A DNA stretch of 64,000 nucleotides, taken from Candidatus Deianiraea vastatrix (GTDB lineage: Bacteria > Pseudomonadota > Alphaproteobacteria > Rickettsiales > Deianiraeaceae). The DNA lies in the NCBI RefSeq assembly GCF_007993655.1, contig NZ_CP029077.1:47985-111984 (forward strand). The letters are read 5' to 3'. The notes below the pieces were generated by a model that was given only the letters and a program-made list of their open reading frames with translations, searched no databases and had not been told where the DNA came from. A program made the position numbers and the translations under genes. Shown here piece after piece: positions 46,206-55,718 of this stretch; positions within the stretch are counted from its first letter, which is position 1, and every line of letters begins with the position of its first letter.

Positions 46206-47984
46206 TTAATAAACCCGCTTTTTCGGCTCAATAACCTCGCACTCATCGGTTAGCGTAAATAAATGAACATCTTTGTATTTCACATCAACTTCGCCGTTAC
46301 TCTCAACTTTAATCATGGAGTGTTTCATGAAGTTTTTATCGTCCCTGTCTGGGAAATCTTCCCTTGCATGCGCACCGCGTGATTCCTTTCGAAGCAGAGC
46401 CCCATTAATAGTTGCTAACGCCTGATAAAGTAAATTTGAAAGCTCAAAAGTCTCGATTAAATCGCTATTCCAAATTAAACTTTTATCTGTTGTCTTTATG
46501 TTTGCAAAACTTTTGAATATATCACGCATTTTAACGCAGCCATCGCTAAGTGTTTTTTCATCACGAAATACAGCCGCGTGTTGCTGCATGGTTTTTTGCA
46601 TTTGCAAGCGAAGCTCCGCCGTTGTAATGTCTCCATTGCTATGGCGGATCTTGTCAAATCTTGCAATTGCAAGCTCAAGACTACTCTTGTTAATTTCCGA
46701 TGAAAGCTCGCCTTTTGCAAGAATTTCACTTGCGCAAATTGCAGCCGCCCTTCCAAAAACAACCAAGTCAAGCAGGGAATTTGACCCAAGCCTATTTGCC
46801 CCGTGAACAGATACACATGCCGCCTCTCCAATTGCCATTAAGCCTGCTACAATCTCGCATTTTTCATTTGTCACCTGTCCGTGGTAATTAGTTGGAATGC
46901 CCCCCATGTTATAATGCACGGTTGGAAGCACCGGAATTGGCTCTTTTGTGACATCAACTCCTGCGAAAATTTTTGCGCTTTCCGCAATACCAGGAAGACG
47001 AGAATGTATAACATCTGCGTCCAAGTGATCAAGGCGTAAAAGCACATGATCCTTATCTTTTCCACAGCCACGACCTTCATTAATCTCAATTGTCATAGAC
47101 CTTGAGACAACATCTCTCGATGCTAAATCTTTGGCACTTGGTGCATAGCGCTCCATAAATCTTTCGCCGTTTGAATTGACTAAATATCCGCCTTCGCCAC
47201 GAACTCCTTCGGTAATCAAGCATCCAGAGCCATAAATTCCAGTTGGATGGAACTGAACAAACTCCATGTCTTCAAGGCAAAGCCCGCTTCGCGCAACCAT
47301 TCCACCCCCATCGCCAGTGCAAGTATGAGCCGATGTTGCTGAAAAATAAGCCCTTCCATAGCCACCAGTTGCAAGAACTATAATCTTAGCTTTAAATAAA
47401 TGTAATTCACCAGTTGCAAGATCGAGAGCAAGACAGCCTGAAAATCCGCCATTTTTCCCTTGAATTAAATCTGTTGAGAAATACTCTACGAAAAACTCAA
47501 CATCGTGCTTTAAACATTGCTGATAAAGGGTATGAAGCATGGCATGTCCCGTTCTGTCTGCCGCGGCGCATGTGCGTTGTGCAGGGCCGCCTTCGCCGAA
47601 ATTTTTCGTCATTCCGCCAAATGGGCGTTGATAAATCTTGCCATCTTTAGTCCTTGAAAATGGAAGCCCGAAATGCTCAAGCTCAACTACAGCGTCAATT
47701 GCGTTTTTGCACATATATTCAATTGCGTCTTGATCTCCAAGCCAGTCCGAACCTTTTACCGTATCGTACATATGCCATTGCCATGAGTCATCGCTCATAT
47801 TTCCAAGTGCAGCCGAAATCCCACCTTGCGCCGCAACTGTATGGCTTCTTGTTGGAAATACCTTACTAATGCAGGCAGTTTTTATTCCTTTTGATGCCAT
47901 TCCAAGACTGGCGCGCAGTCCAGCGCCGCCAGCTCCAATTACCACAACATCGTATTCATGTTCTTGTATTTTATAACTCTGCAT
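46206..47984 (-). CDS. sdhA: Succinate dehydrogenase flavoprotein subunit
   Basis: Oxidises succinate to fumarate in complex II on the inner membrane. 592 residues: FAD-binding [18 protein letters not shown], the FAD-linking His in [16 protein letters not shown], active-site [37 protein letters not shown], and the C-terminal [16 protein letters not shown]. sdhB, sdhC and sdhD are not adjacent in the window. Confidence 0.97.
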   Translation of the reverse strand: MQSYKIQEHEYDVVVIGAGGAGLRASLGMASKGIKTACISKVFPTRSHTVAAQGGISAALGNMSDDSWQWHMYDTVKGSDWLGDQDAIEYMCKNAIDAVVELEHFGLPFSRTKDGKIYQRPFGGMTKNFGEGGPAQRTCAAADRTGHAMLHTLYQQCLKHDVEFFVEYFSTDLIQGKNGGFSGCLALDLATGELHLFKAKIIVLATGGYGRAYFSATSAHTCTGDGGGMVARSGLCLEDMEFVQFHPTGIYGSGCLITEGVRGEGGYLVNSNGERFMERYAPSAKDLASRDVVSRSMTIEINEGRGCGKDKDHVLLRLDHLDADVIHSRLPGIAESAKIFAGVDVTKEPIPVLPTVHYNMGGIPTNYHGQVTNEKCEIVAGLMAIGEAACVSVHGANRLGSNSLLDLVVFGRAAAICASEILAKGELSSEINKSSLELAIARFDKIRHSNGDITTAELRLQMQKTMQQHAAVFRDEKTLSDGCVKMRDIFKSFANIKTTDKSLIWNSDLIETFELSNLLYQALATINGALLRKESRGAHAREDFPDRDDKNFMKHSMIKVESNGEVDVKYKDVHLFTLTDECEVIEPKKRVY

Positions 47985-48052
47985 TGCACAAATTAAGATA
48001 TAATGTATTTTAAAAACCTTTTTTTATTTATCAAGTTTTATTTTAGAACTTT

Positions 48053-49684
48053 CTATGATTTTGAATTTCTGGCAACAATCCATTGCTGAAGTATGCTAAT
48101 TAGATTATTTATACTCCAGTAAAGAACAAGACCTGACGGAAAGCTTGCAAATAAAATCGTAAATAACGGAGGCAGTATTTTCATCATCCTAGCCTGGGTT
48201 GGATCTGCGGGTTGCGGGCTGAATTTCTGTTGTAAATATAGGGTAAATCCCATAAATATTGGCAATATTCCAATTTGCAAGAAAGCCGGTACATGAAAAC
48301 CGAGAAGTCCGAATAAATTAAATATTGAAGTTGGATCTCTTTCTGATAAATCCACTATCCAAAGGGCAAAAGGTGCATCTCTCATTTCAATTGCAACGAT
48401 TAAAACTTTATATAGGGCGAAAAATACTGGAATTTGTAAAAACATTGGAAGGCAGCCAGCTGCAGGATTGACTTTTTCTTCTTTGTAAAGATTGACAATT
48501 GCCATATTAAATGCCTTTTTATCGCTACCAAATCTTTCTTTCAATTCTTTTATTTTTGGCGTTACGACCTTCAATTTTGCCATGGATTTATAGGATTTAT
48601 GAGCAAGAGGAAATAGAAGTATTCTTATAAATACCGTTAGCATTATAATTGCAATACCAAAATTGCCAACTAGGTTATACAAGAATTTAATTAATATTAG
48701 TATAGGCTTTGTTAAGAAATAAAACCAACCAAAATCTATCACTCTATCAAAAAGTGGGATTGAGTACTTTTCTTCATTTGATTTAATTTCGTCAAATTCT
48801 TTTGCGCCACTGTATATCATGAATTCTGCTTTTTCACCGTTTTCATCTGATATAATGTCGATTTGATAGCATTTTTTACAATCAGATATTGTGCCATAGC
48901 TTATTGTTTTTTGTGAGGAATTTGTTGATATAATGCCAGAGAACCAGTATTTATCGCCAAATCCAATCCAAGATTTTGAAGTTGTATCAAGGGAAATTCT
49001 GTTATTTATATCGCTATATTTTTCCTCTTTTAAAATTGAATCTTTAACCAAGATTATGCCTTCGTGTATGTTTGTTGCTGATTGTTTTAGGTCGTTTATA
49101 GATCTACGAATTCTGATGTATGGATTTAATTTGTTATTTTTTTGTGAATTTGACATTTCTATTTTCCACAGATATTTTTCCTGCATTTGCATTACAACTT
49201 TAAAGATATTTGATGATATATTAGCTGTAAAGATCATTTGATTTTCATTTTTTTGCACATTCCATATTGTATCTTTATTTGGAACATTTTCGCCAGTCCA
49301 TCCGAAGTCTATATAGTAATAATTTGGTGCAGAAACTGGTGATAAAATATTTACATTTTTGGTTTTATCTTCGTCTTGTAGGTAATTTTTTAGCGTTAGA
49401 TCGTCGATTTTTAGTCCTTTTAGTGAAATGGACCCAGATATTGATTCATTTTCAAATTTTATTTGCTTTTCACTATTTCTTTGCTGAATTGCTTCATCAC
49501 GGCTTTTAAATTTTACAACCTTGTTATTTTTTTCCTCAGTTTGAGCGTTGGTAGTAGTTTTTTTAACATCTTTTACATTTTGTTTTTTGCCATTATCGCT
49601 AAAAAACATCAGGATAAACATGCAAATTGCCGATACCAAAACTAGTCTTTTTATTTGCTGCATTTGCTCAAGCTGTGTATTCAT
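48053..49684 (-). CDS. yidC: Membrane protein insertase YidC
   Basis: Inserts proteins in the inner membrane with or without Sec. 543 residues: N-terminal helix (LVLVSAICMFILMFF), a large periplasmic beta domain (~60-320), then five helices with the catalytic Arg region MAKLKVVTPKIKELKERFG and NPAAGCLPMFLQIPVFFALYKVL. Standard Gram-negative form. rnpA/rpmH do not adjoin it. It lies between ychF and sdhA on the same strand. Confidence 0.95.
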   Translation of the reverse strand: MNTQLEQMQQIKRLVLVSAICMFILMFFSDNGKKQNVKDVKKTTTNAQTEEKNNKVVKFKSRDEAIQQRNSEKQIKFENESISGSISLKGLKIDDLTLKNYLQDEDKTKNVNILSPVSAPNYYYIDFGWTGENVPNKDTIWNVQKNENQMIFTANISSNIFKVVMQMQEKYLWKIEMSNSQKNNKLNPYIRIRRSINDLKQSATNIHEGIILVKDSILKEEKYSDINNRISLDTTSKSWIGFGDKYWFSGIISTNSSQKTISYGTISDCKKCYQIDIISDENGEKAEFMIYSGAKEFDEIKSNEEKYSIPLFDRVIDFGWFYFLTKPILILIKFLYNLVGNFGIAIIMLTVFIRILLFPLAHKSYKSMAKLKVVTPKIKELKERFGSDKKAFNMAIVNLYKEEKVNPAAGCLPMFLQIPVFFALYKVLIVAIEMRDAPFALWIVDLSERDPTSIFNLFGLLGFHVPAFLQIGILPIFMGFTLYLQQKFSPQPADPTQARMMKILPPLFTILFASFPSGLVLYWSINNLISILQQWIVARNSKS

Positions 49685-49757
49685 TTTGATAAATTTTTTT
49701 TATTTTTATACAAAGGTTAAATTAAAGTCAACAGAAATTAATAAAAAGTAGAAAATA

Positions 49758-50852
49758 TTAAACATTAAATTTAAAATGCACAATATCTCCGTCACAGATT
49801 AGATATTCTTTGCCTTCTAGGCGAAATTTTCCAGCTTGCTTTGCACCCGCTTCGCCGCCAAGGGTTACATAGTCATTATATGATATTACCTCAGCTTTTA
49901 TAAAGCCTTTTTCAAAATCTGTGTGAATTACGCCAGCGGCGTTTGGCGCGCTACCGCCGCGTTTTATGCTCCAAGCATGAGCTTCTTTTGGTCCGATTGT
50001 AAAAAATGTGATTAAATCAAGAATATCAAATGCAGAGCGTGCGATTTTCTCAAGACCGCTGGACGTAAGCCCTAGTTCTGCAAGCATTGTTTTTTTATCT
50101 TCTCCCTCAAATTCTGAAAGCTCTGCCTCAACTTTTGCGCAAATTGTTACGGTATTTATATTGCGTTTTTTAGCAAATTCCATAACGCTTTGTGCGTATT
50201 TATTGGTGTTTTTAAGGCCTTTTTCGTCAGTATTTATGATATAAATTACAGGTTTTTGCGTAATTAACTGAAATGTTTTTGCAATTTGTATTTCGTCATT
50301 TGAAAGAGACACATTACTTGCCATAGTGCCATTATTCATAGCATTAATCAGCTTTTTTGCAATTTCAAGCTCTAATCCTGCATCTTTTTGAGTTTTCATC
50401 TTTTTTTGCAAATTATCCGCGCGCTTTTCAAGAACTGCGATGTCTGCAAGTAAAAGCTCGGTTTCAATCACCTCAATATCGCGCAGTGGATCGACATTTC
50501 CGTCAACGTGTATAATATCGTCGTCTTCAAAGCATCGAACAACATGCAAAATTGCGTCAACTTGGCGAATATTGCCAAGGAATTGATTACCAAGACCTTC
50601 GCCTTTGCTTGCGCCCTTTACAAGCCCTGCAATGTCGATTATCTCTATAGTATTTGGGATAATTTTCTCAGATCCAGCGATTTTTGCAAGCTTTTCAAGC
50701 CTCTCGTCGCCAACTGGAACAATGCCGGAATTTGGCTCAATTGTGCAAAAAGGATAGTTTGCGGCTTGGGCATTACTTGTATTTGTAATCGCATTAAACA
50801 AGGTTGACTTTCCAACATTTGGCAGACCTACAATTCCACAGTTTAGGGGCAT
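49758..50852 (-). CDS. ychF: Obg-family ATPase YchF
   Basis: Ribosome-binding P-loop ATPase. 364 residues: NVGKSTLFNAITN, DIAGLVKGASKGEGLGNQFL, the altered specificity loop (INTDEKG in place of NKxD) typical for ATP preference, and the C-terminal TGS domain with AHAWSIKRGGSAPNAAGVIHTDFEKGFI (in two blocks). It starts 12 bp after the end of the small two-TM gene on the same strand, so it may be read with the ImmA/IrrE pair. Confidence 0.95.
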   Translation of the reverse strand: MPLNCGIVGLPNVGKSTLFNAITNTSNAQAANYPFCTIEPNSGIVPVGDERLEKLAKIAGSEKIIPNTIEIIDIAGLVKGASKGEGLGNQFLGNIRQVDAILHVVRCFEDDDIIHVDGNVDPLRDIEVIETELLLADIAVLEKRADNLQKKMKTQKDAGLELEIAKKLINAMNNGTMASNVSLSNDEIQIAKTFQLITQKPVIYIINTDEKGLKNTNKYAQSVMEFAKKRNINTVTICAKVEAELSEFEGEDKKTMLAELGLTSSGLEKIARSAFDILDLITFFTIGPKEAHAWSIKRGGSAPNAAGVIHTDFEKGFIKAEVISYNDYVTLGGEAGAKQAGKFRLEGKEYLICDGDIVHFKFNV

Positions 50853-50864
50853 AAATAAAACAAA

Positions 50865-51170
50865 TTATTCTTTTTTATCATTTTTTTCATATTTAAAAAC
50901 ACCTTTAATAATCGCCCACGGCAGACCTATTACATTCGCCGTTGTTGTTGCAAGAAGTGTTATCATTACATTTTTATCAATTTCCAAGATACTTAATCCT
51001 GATAAAATGACAACAATTGTAATAAAAATCAACCACAATGAAATTATTACAAAAGTTGTATAAGTAGATATATTTCGCAATGTTCTATAGTGCCTTAAAT
51101 CGGCAATTTCTTCCGCTTCCACCGATTCGCGCTCAATTAATTCAAAGAAATTCTCTTTATTATTTCTCAT
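50865..51170 (-). CDS. Small two-TM protein paired with ImmA/IrrE protease
   Basis: 101 residues: a charged N-terminus with Glu clusters, TM1 (TTFVIISLWLIFITIVVIL), and TM2 after LEIDKNVMITLLATTTANVIGL, ending basic (KNDKKE). Its C-terminal half resembles the 113-aa protein at 53777: D..V.I.LL.T..A...GL......G.F. The ATG overlaps the stop of the ImmA/IrrE gene in ATGA, so translation is coupled. Small membrane proteins in such pairs can be toxins; toxicity is inference. No database family recalled. Confidence 0.65.
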   Translation of the reverse strand: MRNNKENFFELIERESVEAEEIADLRHYRTLRNISTYTTFVIISLWLIFITIVVILSGLSILEIDKNVMITLLATTTANVIGLPWAIIKGVFKYEKNDKKE

Positions 51171-51718
51171 AAAATTGATAAACCCAATTCATTTGCACGC
51201 ACAGAAACAGCCATAACGGAAACGCCAAAGATTTTTGCTATAGATTCCTTGGTGTATTTATAAGATTTGTGTATAAAATATTTTGTAAATACATCTTCTG
51301 GCATTAATATTTCCGCGGCACGAATATTTGCAAGTCTTTCCATTTTGATAATTTCAGCCCTTTTTGTTTTTTCAATATTTGAATAATCATCTTTTCTGTC
51401 GCAAATCATTTTTTCTTCAACTAATTTGTTTTTATCATTTAATAAATGTCCAATTTCATGTGCAAGAGTAAAAAATTGCCTTTGCACACTCCGTTTTACA
51501 GTATTAATTGTGATGATAAAATTGTCATTATCAACCTTTATATTTCCGTCATATTCCTCTTGAAGTTGTTCTCTATTTATTGTAATGTTCATTTTATCAC
51601 ATATTTCTGTAATTGGAATAGGTATTTTGCCAAGACTAACGTATTCTGCATGTAAAGTCCAAAATATATGATGAATATCATCTTTCGATGTACTTGCATT
51701 CACATGATACTTACTCAT
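51167..51718 (-). CDS. ImmA/IrrE-family zinc metallopeptidase
   Basis: 183 residues from the ATG complementary to 51716-51718. The zinc motif is FFTLAHEIGHLLN (H87, E88, H91), with the downstream Glu in NIRAAEILMPEDVF typical of COG2856. No N-terminal HTH domain, unlike many IrrE proteins. Family members cleave repressors or antitoxin-like regulators (ImmA cuts the ICEBs1 repressor; IrrE cuts DdrO). It is the first gene of a two-gene unit with a small membrane protein, diverging from the aminotransferase. Confidence 0.85.
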   Translation of the reverse strand: MSKYHVNASTSKDDIHHIFWTLHAEYVSLGKIPIPITEICDKMNITINREQLQEEYDGNIKVDNDNFIITINTVKRSVQRQFFTLAHEIGHLLNDKNKLVEEKMICDRKDDYSNIEKTKRAEIIKMERLANIRAAEILMPEDVFTKYFIHKSYKYTKESIAKIFGVSVMAVSVRANELGLSIL

Positions 51719-51826
51719 AAACAAAACAAAATTAACAAGGTGAAACCTATCTTGTTTGCATTATGGAAGCAATTTTTTATTTTTCAAGAACAAAAATTAA
51801 AAATTAAATTACAAATAAGAAAAAAC

Positions 51827-51854
51827 TTGCAAAGTAAAAAATCTGCTTTATATT
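51827..51854 (+). promoter_or_regulatory. Probable promoter of the aminotransferase gene
   Basis: TTGCAA (51827-51832), 16 bp, TATATT (51849-51854), 19 bp before the ATG at 51874. It also rules out the in-frame TTG at 51853 as start. Confidence 0.6.
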
Positions 51855-51873
51855 GTTTTCAAATTATTGGTAT

Positions 51874-53079
51874 ATGATCTCAAATTTGCTTTCAAAAATT
51901 AAGCCATCACCTACCATTGCTATGTCAAATCGTGCAAAAGAGCTGAAAAATCAGGGCATTTATGTTATTGATTTTAGTGTTGGAGAGCCGGATTTACCAA
52001 CTCCAAAGCATATATGCGATGCTGTAAACGAGGCAATGGAAAAAGGCATGACAAGGTATACAATCGTCGATGGAACCATCGATCTTCGCAAGGCGATTTG
52101 CGGTAAGTTACTGCGTGAAAATGGCTTAAATTACGATATTTCCGAAATAAGCGTTGGAACAGGTGCAAAACAGGTAATTTTTAACGCCATGATGGCAAGT
52201 ATAAATGCAGGTGACGAGGTGATAATTCCAACTCCATCTTGGGTTTCTTATGTTGATATAGTTGCAATGTTTGACGGCGTTCCAGTTTTAGTGCCAACAA
52301 AAATGGAGGATAATTTCTGCTTAAAAGCTGCTGATTTAGAGGCAAAAATCACACCAAAAACCAAGTGGTTAATGCTAAATTCGCCTTCAAATCCGACTGG
52401 AAGTGTCTATAGCCCTGAAAGTCTTGCGGAAATTGCTGATGTTTTGCGTAAAAATCCACATGTAAATATTATGACTGACGATATTTACGAACACATAATT
52501 TTTGATGACCTGAAATTTACAAATATTTTAAATATTGCGCCAGATTTAAGTGAAAAAGTGATGATAATTAATGGCGTTTCAAAATCCTATTGCATGACTG
52601 GTTTTAGAATTGGATATGGAGCGTGTAAAAACAAGAATTTAATAGGCGCAATGCGTACAATTCAATCTCAATCAACATCAAGCCCAAATGCAATGGCGCA
52701 ATATGCGGCTCAAATTGCACTCAATTCAAGCGAAAGTATGGTTAAAATACTGGAAATGAGAAAAATAATGCAAGAAAGGCGTGATTTTGTATATGCAGAG
52801 CTTTCAAAAATCGACGGCATCAAAACCTTGATGGGGCAGGGCGCTTTTTATGCTTTTTCCGATATTTCTGCCTTAATTGGGAGGGTGACAAAAAATGGTG
52901 TAAAAATTAGCTCTGGTAATGATTTTTGCAATGAGTTACTTGCACAAAAATATGTAGCAACGGTAAGCGGCGAGGCATTTGGAACGCCAAATCACTTTAG
53001 ACTATCGTTTTCAACAGACATGGAAACTATCAAAAGCGGGATTGAGAAAATTCGTGAATTTATAATGTCGCTTGGATAG
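51874..53079 (+). CDS. aspC: Class I aspartate-type aminotransferase
   Basis: PLP aminotransferase, probably aspartate/2-oxoglutarate, possibly also prephenate (alphaproteobacterial 1-beta type). 401 residues from the ATG at 51874 (MISNLLSKIKPSPTIAMS). FSVGEPDLPTP, SVGTGAKQ, NSPSNPTGSVY, the PLP Lys in NGVSKSYCMTGFRIGY, and the substrate Arg in HFRLSFS. It is flanked on both sides by small-protein gene pairs (ImmA/IrrE and Panacea). Confidence 0.9.
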   Translation: MISNLLSKIKPSPTIAMSNRAKELKNQGIYVIDFSVGEPDLPTPKHICDAVNEAMEKGMTRYTIVDGTIDLRKAICGKLLRENGLNYDISEISVGTGAKQVIFNAMMASINAGDEVIIPTPSWVSYVDIVAMFDGVPVLVPTKMEDNFCLKAADLEAKITPKTKWLMLNSPSNPTGSVYSPESLAEIADVLRKNPHVNIMTDDIYEHIIFDDLKFTNILNIAPDLSEKVMIINGVSKSYCMTGFRIGYGACKNKNLIGAMRTIQSQSTSSPNAMAQYAAQIALNSSESMVKILEMRKIMQERRDFVYAELSKIDGIKTLMGQGAFYAFSDISALIGRVTKNGVKISSGNDFCNELLAQKYVATVSGEAFGTPNHFRLSFSTDMETIKSGIEKIREFIMSLG

Positions 53080-53224
53080 TTTTGGCAAAAACTACTGAAT
53101 ACAAAGATATTGTTTTACTGTTAAATTGCTTCCCTGAAATAAAATGTTTATTATGAATTAACATAATTTAATTCTTGATTTTAATAATAATAAGATTATT
53201 TTTTAGTTACAATTTGTTTTTTGT

Positions 53225-53773
53225 ATGGAAAATACTAATAACATTACCGATATAAAACAGGTTCCGCTTATAAATGGTAATCGTGGATTAAACCCATGTG
53301 GTCTTGCAAATTTGATACTTGCTATATGCAATGGAAATGATATAGATGATGTTACAAATATGCATCTTCAAAAATTGATATACTATGTAAACGGATATCA
53401 TTTTATAAAAAATAAACAGTTTTTAATTAAACCAGATTTAATTTCTTTCTGGAAACATGGTCCTGTAAATCAGGCTGTTTATCATGCATTTAAAGATTAT
53501 GGAAGTGATGCAATTGAAGAATTCATACAAGAAGAGGGTCAGAATGTTACAATTGCAACAGAATTAAAAGATGGCGTAAAAGAATCGATTGTTGCAGTTT
53601 TGGATGCGCTTGGTGATAAAAGTGCAATTAAGCTAAGAAATTTAAGCCACATGAAAGATGGAGCTTGGTATACCGTGACAGACAATGGAAATGATGTTAA
53701 AGATAAAGCACTGAGTGATTTAAAGGATTTATCAATTTTTGAGGCTGAAATGGAAGAGGTTTTTTGTGTATAA
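53225..53773 (+). CDS. Panacea-domain (DUF4065) protein, candidate antitoxin
   Basis: 182 residues. The core matches the SocA/GepA-like DUF4065 family: MHLQKLIYYVNGYHFI, then PDLISFWKHGPVNQAVYHAFKDYG, and SAIKLRNLSHMKDGAWY. The Panacea domain is described as an antitoxin domain found with many unrelated toxins, often encoded next to it. The next gene, 3 bp downstream, encodes a small two-TM protein related to the one paired with the ImmA/IrrE protease at 51167. Antitoxin function is inferred from family and layout. Confidence 0.8.
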   Translation: MENTNNITDIKQVPLINGNRGLNPCGLANLILAICNGNDIDDVTNMHLQKLIYYVNGYHFIKNKQFLIKPDLISFWKHGPVNQAVYHAFKDYGSDAIEEFIQEEGQNVTIATELKDGVKESIVAVLDALGDKSAIKLRNLSHMKDGAWYTVTDNGNDVKDKALSDLKDLSIFEAEMEEVFCV

Positions 53774-53776
53774 CGG

Positions 53777-54118
53777 ATGAAATATTTCAAATTCTGGAAA
53801 ATTTTTAAAAAATCAGAAAATAAAAAAGTCAAAAAACAGTCTCACACCAAGCAAGAACAGTCTTTTGCGCTTAAAAAAGCAAAAGATGAGCATAAATGGA
53901 GATTTTGGATGATGCTTTGTGTTGGAATTTATAGCTGTGTATGTACATTCTTCATATTTGATCTTTTGTATAAAACTGGATATAAAGATGGTAATTTTAA
54001 ATTAGATTCCACCGTCTTAATCGCATTACTTGGCACATTTTATGCATCAATTGTCGGGCTGACTTATATAATACTTCGTGGCCTTTTTGAGGCAGAAGAA
54101 AAACGCAATAAACTATAA
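53777..54118 (+). CDS. Small two-TM protein paired with Panacea protein, candidate toxin
   Basis: 113 residues: a very basic N-terminus (~40 aa, many Lys), TM1 ([22 protein letters not shown]), TM2 within [20 protein letters not shown], and a charged tail. TM2 and what follows align by eye with the 101-aa protein at 50865 (shared D..V.I.LL.T..A...GL......G.F). It ends 4 bp before the ispG start, so an essential gene is downstream in the same unit. Confidence 0.65.
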   Translation: MKYFKFWKIFKKSENKKVKKQSHTKQEQSFALKKAKDEHKWRFWMMLCVGIYSCVCTFFIFDLLYKTGYKDGNFKLDSTVLIALLGTFYASIVGLTYIILRGLFEAEEKRNKL

Positions 54119-54122
54119 CCAT

Positions 54123-55205
54123 ATGTCCTTCGAATATAAAATAAATCGCAAAAAAACAAGGGAAATCTCGGTTGGAGATGTCAAAATTGGCGCGGGAAAT
54201 CCTATAGTTGTTCAAACCATGACAAACACCTTAACAAGCGATGCAAAAGCAACTTTAGAACAAATTGAAAGATGCGTAAAGGCAGGGGCTGAAGTAATTC
54301 GTGTTTCTGTGCCGGATAAAGAATCAACCGATGCAATGCGGGAAATTTCGAAAAATTCACCAGTTCCAATAATAGCAGATGTTCATTTTCACTATAAACG
54401 CGGAATAGAAGCGGCGCAAAATGGGGCTAAATGCCTTCGCATAAACCCTGGAACTATTGGCTCAATTGATCGTGCAAAAGAGGTTGTAAAAGCTGCAAAA
54501 GATAATGGATGCAGTATAAGAATTGGCGTAAATGCCGGAAGTTTGGAGGAAAAACTGCTTGAAAAATATCAAGAACCATGCCCTGATGCCCTGCTTGAAA
54601 GCGCAATGGAGTCAGTTAAAATCCTTGAAGATTTGGACTTTTACCAGACGAAAATAAGCGTTAAAGCATCAGATGTTATGCTTGCAATTAAAAGCTATGA
54701 ATTGCTTTCAGCTGCGTGTGACTACCCACTTCATCTTGGAATAACCGAGGCAGGAACAAGGAATATTGGCACAGTTCGATCGTCCATCGGCCTTGGTCAT
54801 TTGCTTATGCAGGGAATTGGAGATACTATGCGTGTTTCACTTTCCATTAGTCCAGAAGAGGAAATAGCAGTTGCATACGACATTTTAAAGTCTTTAAAGC
54901 TGCGTAATCGTGGGGTAAATATAATTTCTTGCCCATCTTGCGCTCGTCAGCAATTTGATGTATGCAAAACAATTGCAAAAATCGAGGCCGCAACGGCGCA
55001 TATCGTAAAACCAATTTCAATCTCCGTTCTTGGGTGCGTTGTAAATGGAATAGGCGAAGCAAAACATACAAATATCGGAATAACTGGCGCTGGCTCTGGG
55101 CAACATCTTGTTTATATAAACGGCAAACCAGATCATAAAATCCCAGCGGGAAGTGATGTTGCAGATCATGTAATAAAACTTGCGTTGGAAATGGATAATG
55201 AGTAA
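54123..55205 (+). CDS. ispG: 4-hydroxy-3-methylbut-2-enyl diphosphate synthase
   Basis: Iron-sulfur enzyme of the MEP isoprenoid pathway. 360 residues from the ATG at 54123 ([18 protein letters not shown]); an ORF extension to 54078 overlaps the upstream gene. [34 protein letters not shown], and the 4Fe-4S cysteines in [12 protein letters not shown] and [11 protein letters not shown]. It shows that isoprenoids are made by the bacterial route. Confidence 0.96.
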   Translation: MSFEYKINRKKTREISVGDVKIGAGNPIVVQTMTNTLTSDAKATLEQIERCVKAGAEVIRVSVPDKESTDAMREISKNSPVPIIADVHFHYKRGIEAAQNGAKCLRINPGTIGSIDRAKEVVKAAKDNGCSIRIGVNAGSLEEKLLEKYQEPCPDALLESAMESVKILEDLDFYQTKISVKASDVMLAIKSYELLSAACDYPLHLGITEAGTRNIGTVRSSIGLGHLLMQGIGDTMRVSLSISPEEEIAVAYDILKSLKLRNRGVNIISCPSCARQQFDVCKTIAKIEAATAHIVKPISISVLGCVVNGIGEAKHTNIGITGAGSGQHLVYINGKPDHKIPAGSDVADHVIKLALEMDNE

Positions 55206-55279
55206 AAATTTTTACTAAAATCTTAAACTATTGTTATGTATTATTGATATGTTGTGTGAAAAAAATTATCAATTTTTAG

Positions 55280-55308
55280 TTGACATTTGCTAAATTTTGC
55301 GGTATAAT
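55280..55308 (+). promoter_or_regulatory. Perfect-consensus sigma-70 promoter
   Basis: TTGACA (55280-55285), 17 bp, TATAAT (55303-55308), context TTGCGGTATAATAG. Same type as those at 13677 and 30596, here before a gene broken by two in-frame stops. Confidence 0.85.
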
Positions 55309-55328
55309 AGCGAGATTTAATTTATTAT

Positions 55329-55577
55329 ATGTTACAACAAAAACAAAAAGATTCAAGTGTTTTTAAGGTTTTTATGCCTCTTGCAAGTAACAAGAATGAG
55401 GGTGAAAGATCTCATATCGAATATTATGATACATATCGCATTTCTTTTGATTTGGATTTTCCTGTTTCAAAGGAATATAAAGGCACAGAAGGGGTTATAA
55501 AAACAATTAATAACGGTATTAAAGAAAGTCATAAAGAAATAAAAGAATTAAAATTGACATTTTTAGGTGAATTATAA
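55329..55577 (+). CDS. N-terminal fragment ORF, 82 aa
   Basis: First open part of the interrupted frame, starting MLQQKQKDSSVFKVFMPL, with mixed beta/charged content and no domain recognised. It starts 20 bp after the promoter -10 box, so it is probably transcribed and translated up to the first TAA. Confidence 0.5.
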   Translation: MLQQKQKDSSVFKVFMPLASNKNEGERSHIEYYDTYRISFDLDFPVSKEYKGTEGVIKTINNGIKESHKEIKELKLTFLGEL

Positions 55578-55718
55578 TATTTGGAACGTAATAATGGTAA
55601 GCTTTCTTTGGAAAAATTCAATTCATCTGATATAGCTGAAATATGCAAGGCGATTTATAGTCAAAATTAATCAATTAAGTCAGTAACAGTTAAAGTTTTC
55701 GGGTGTGGAACTGCAAAA

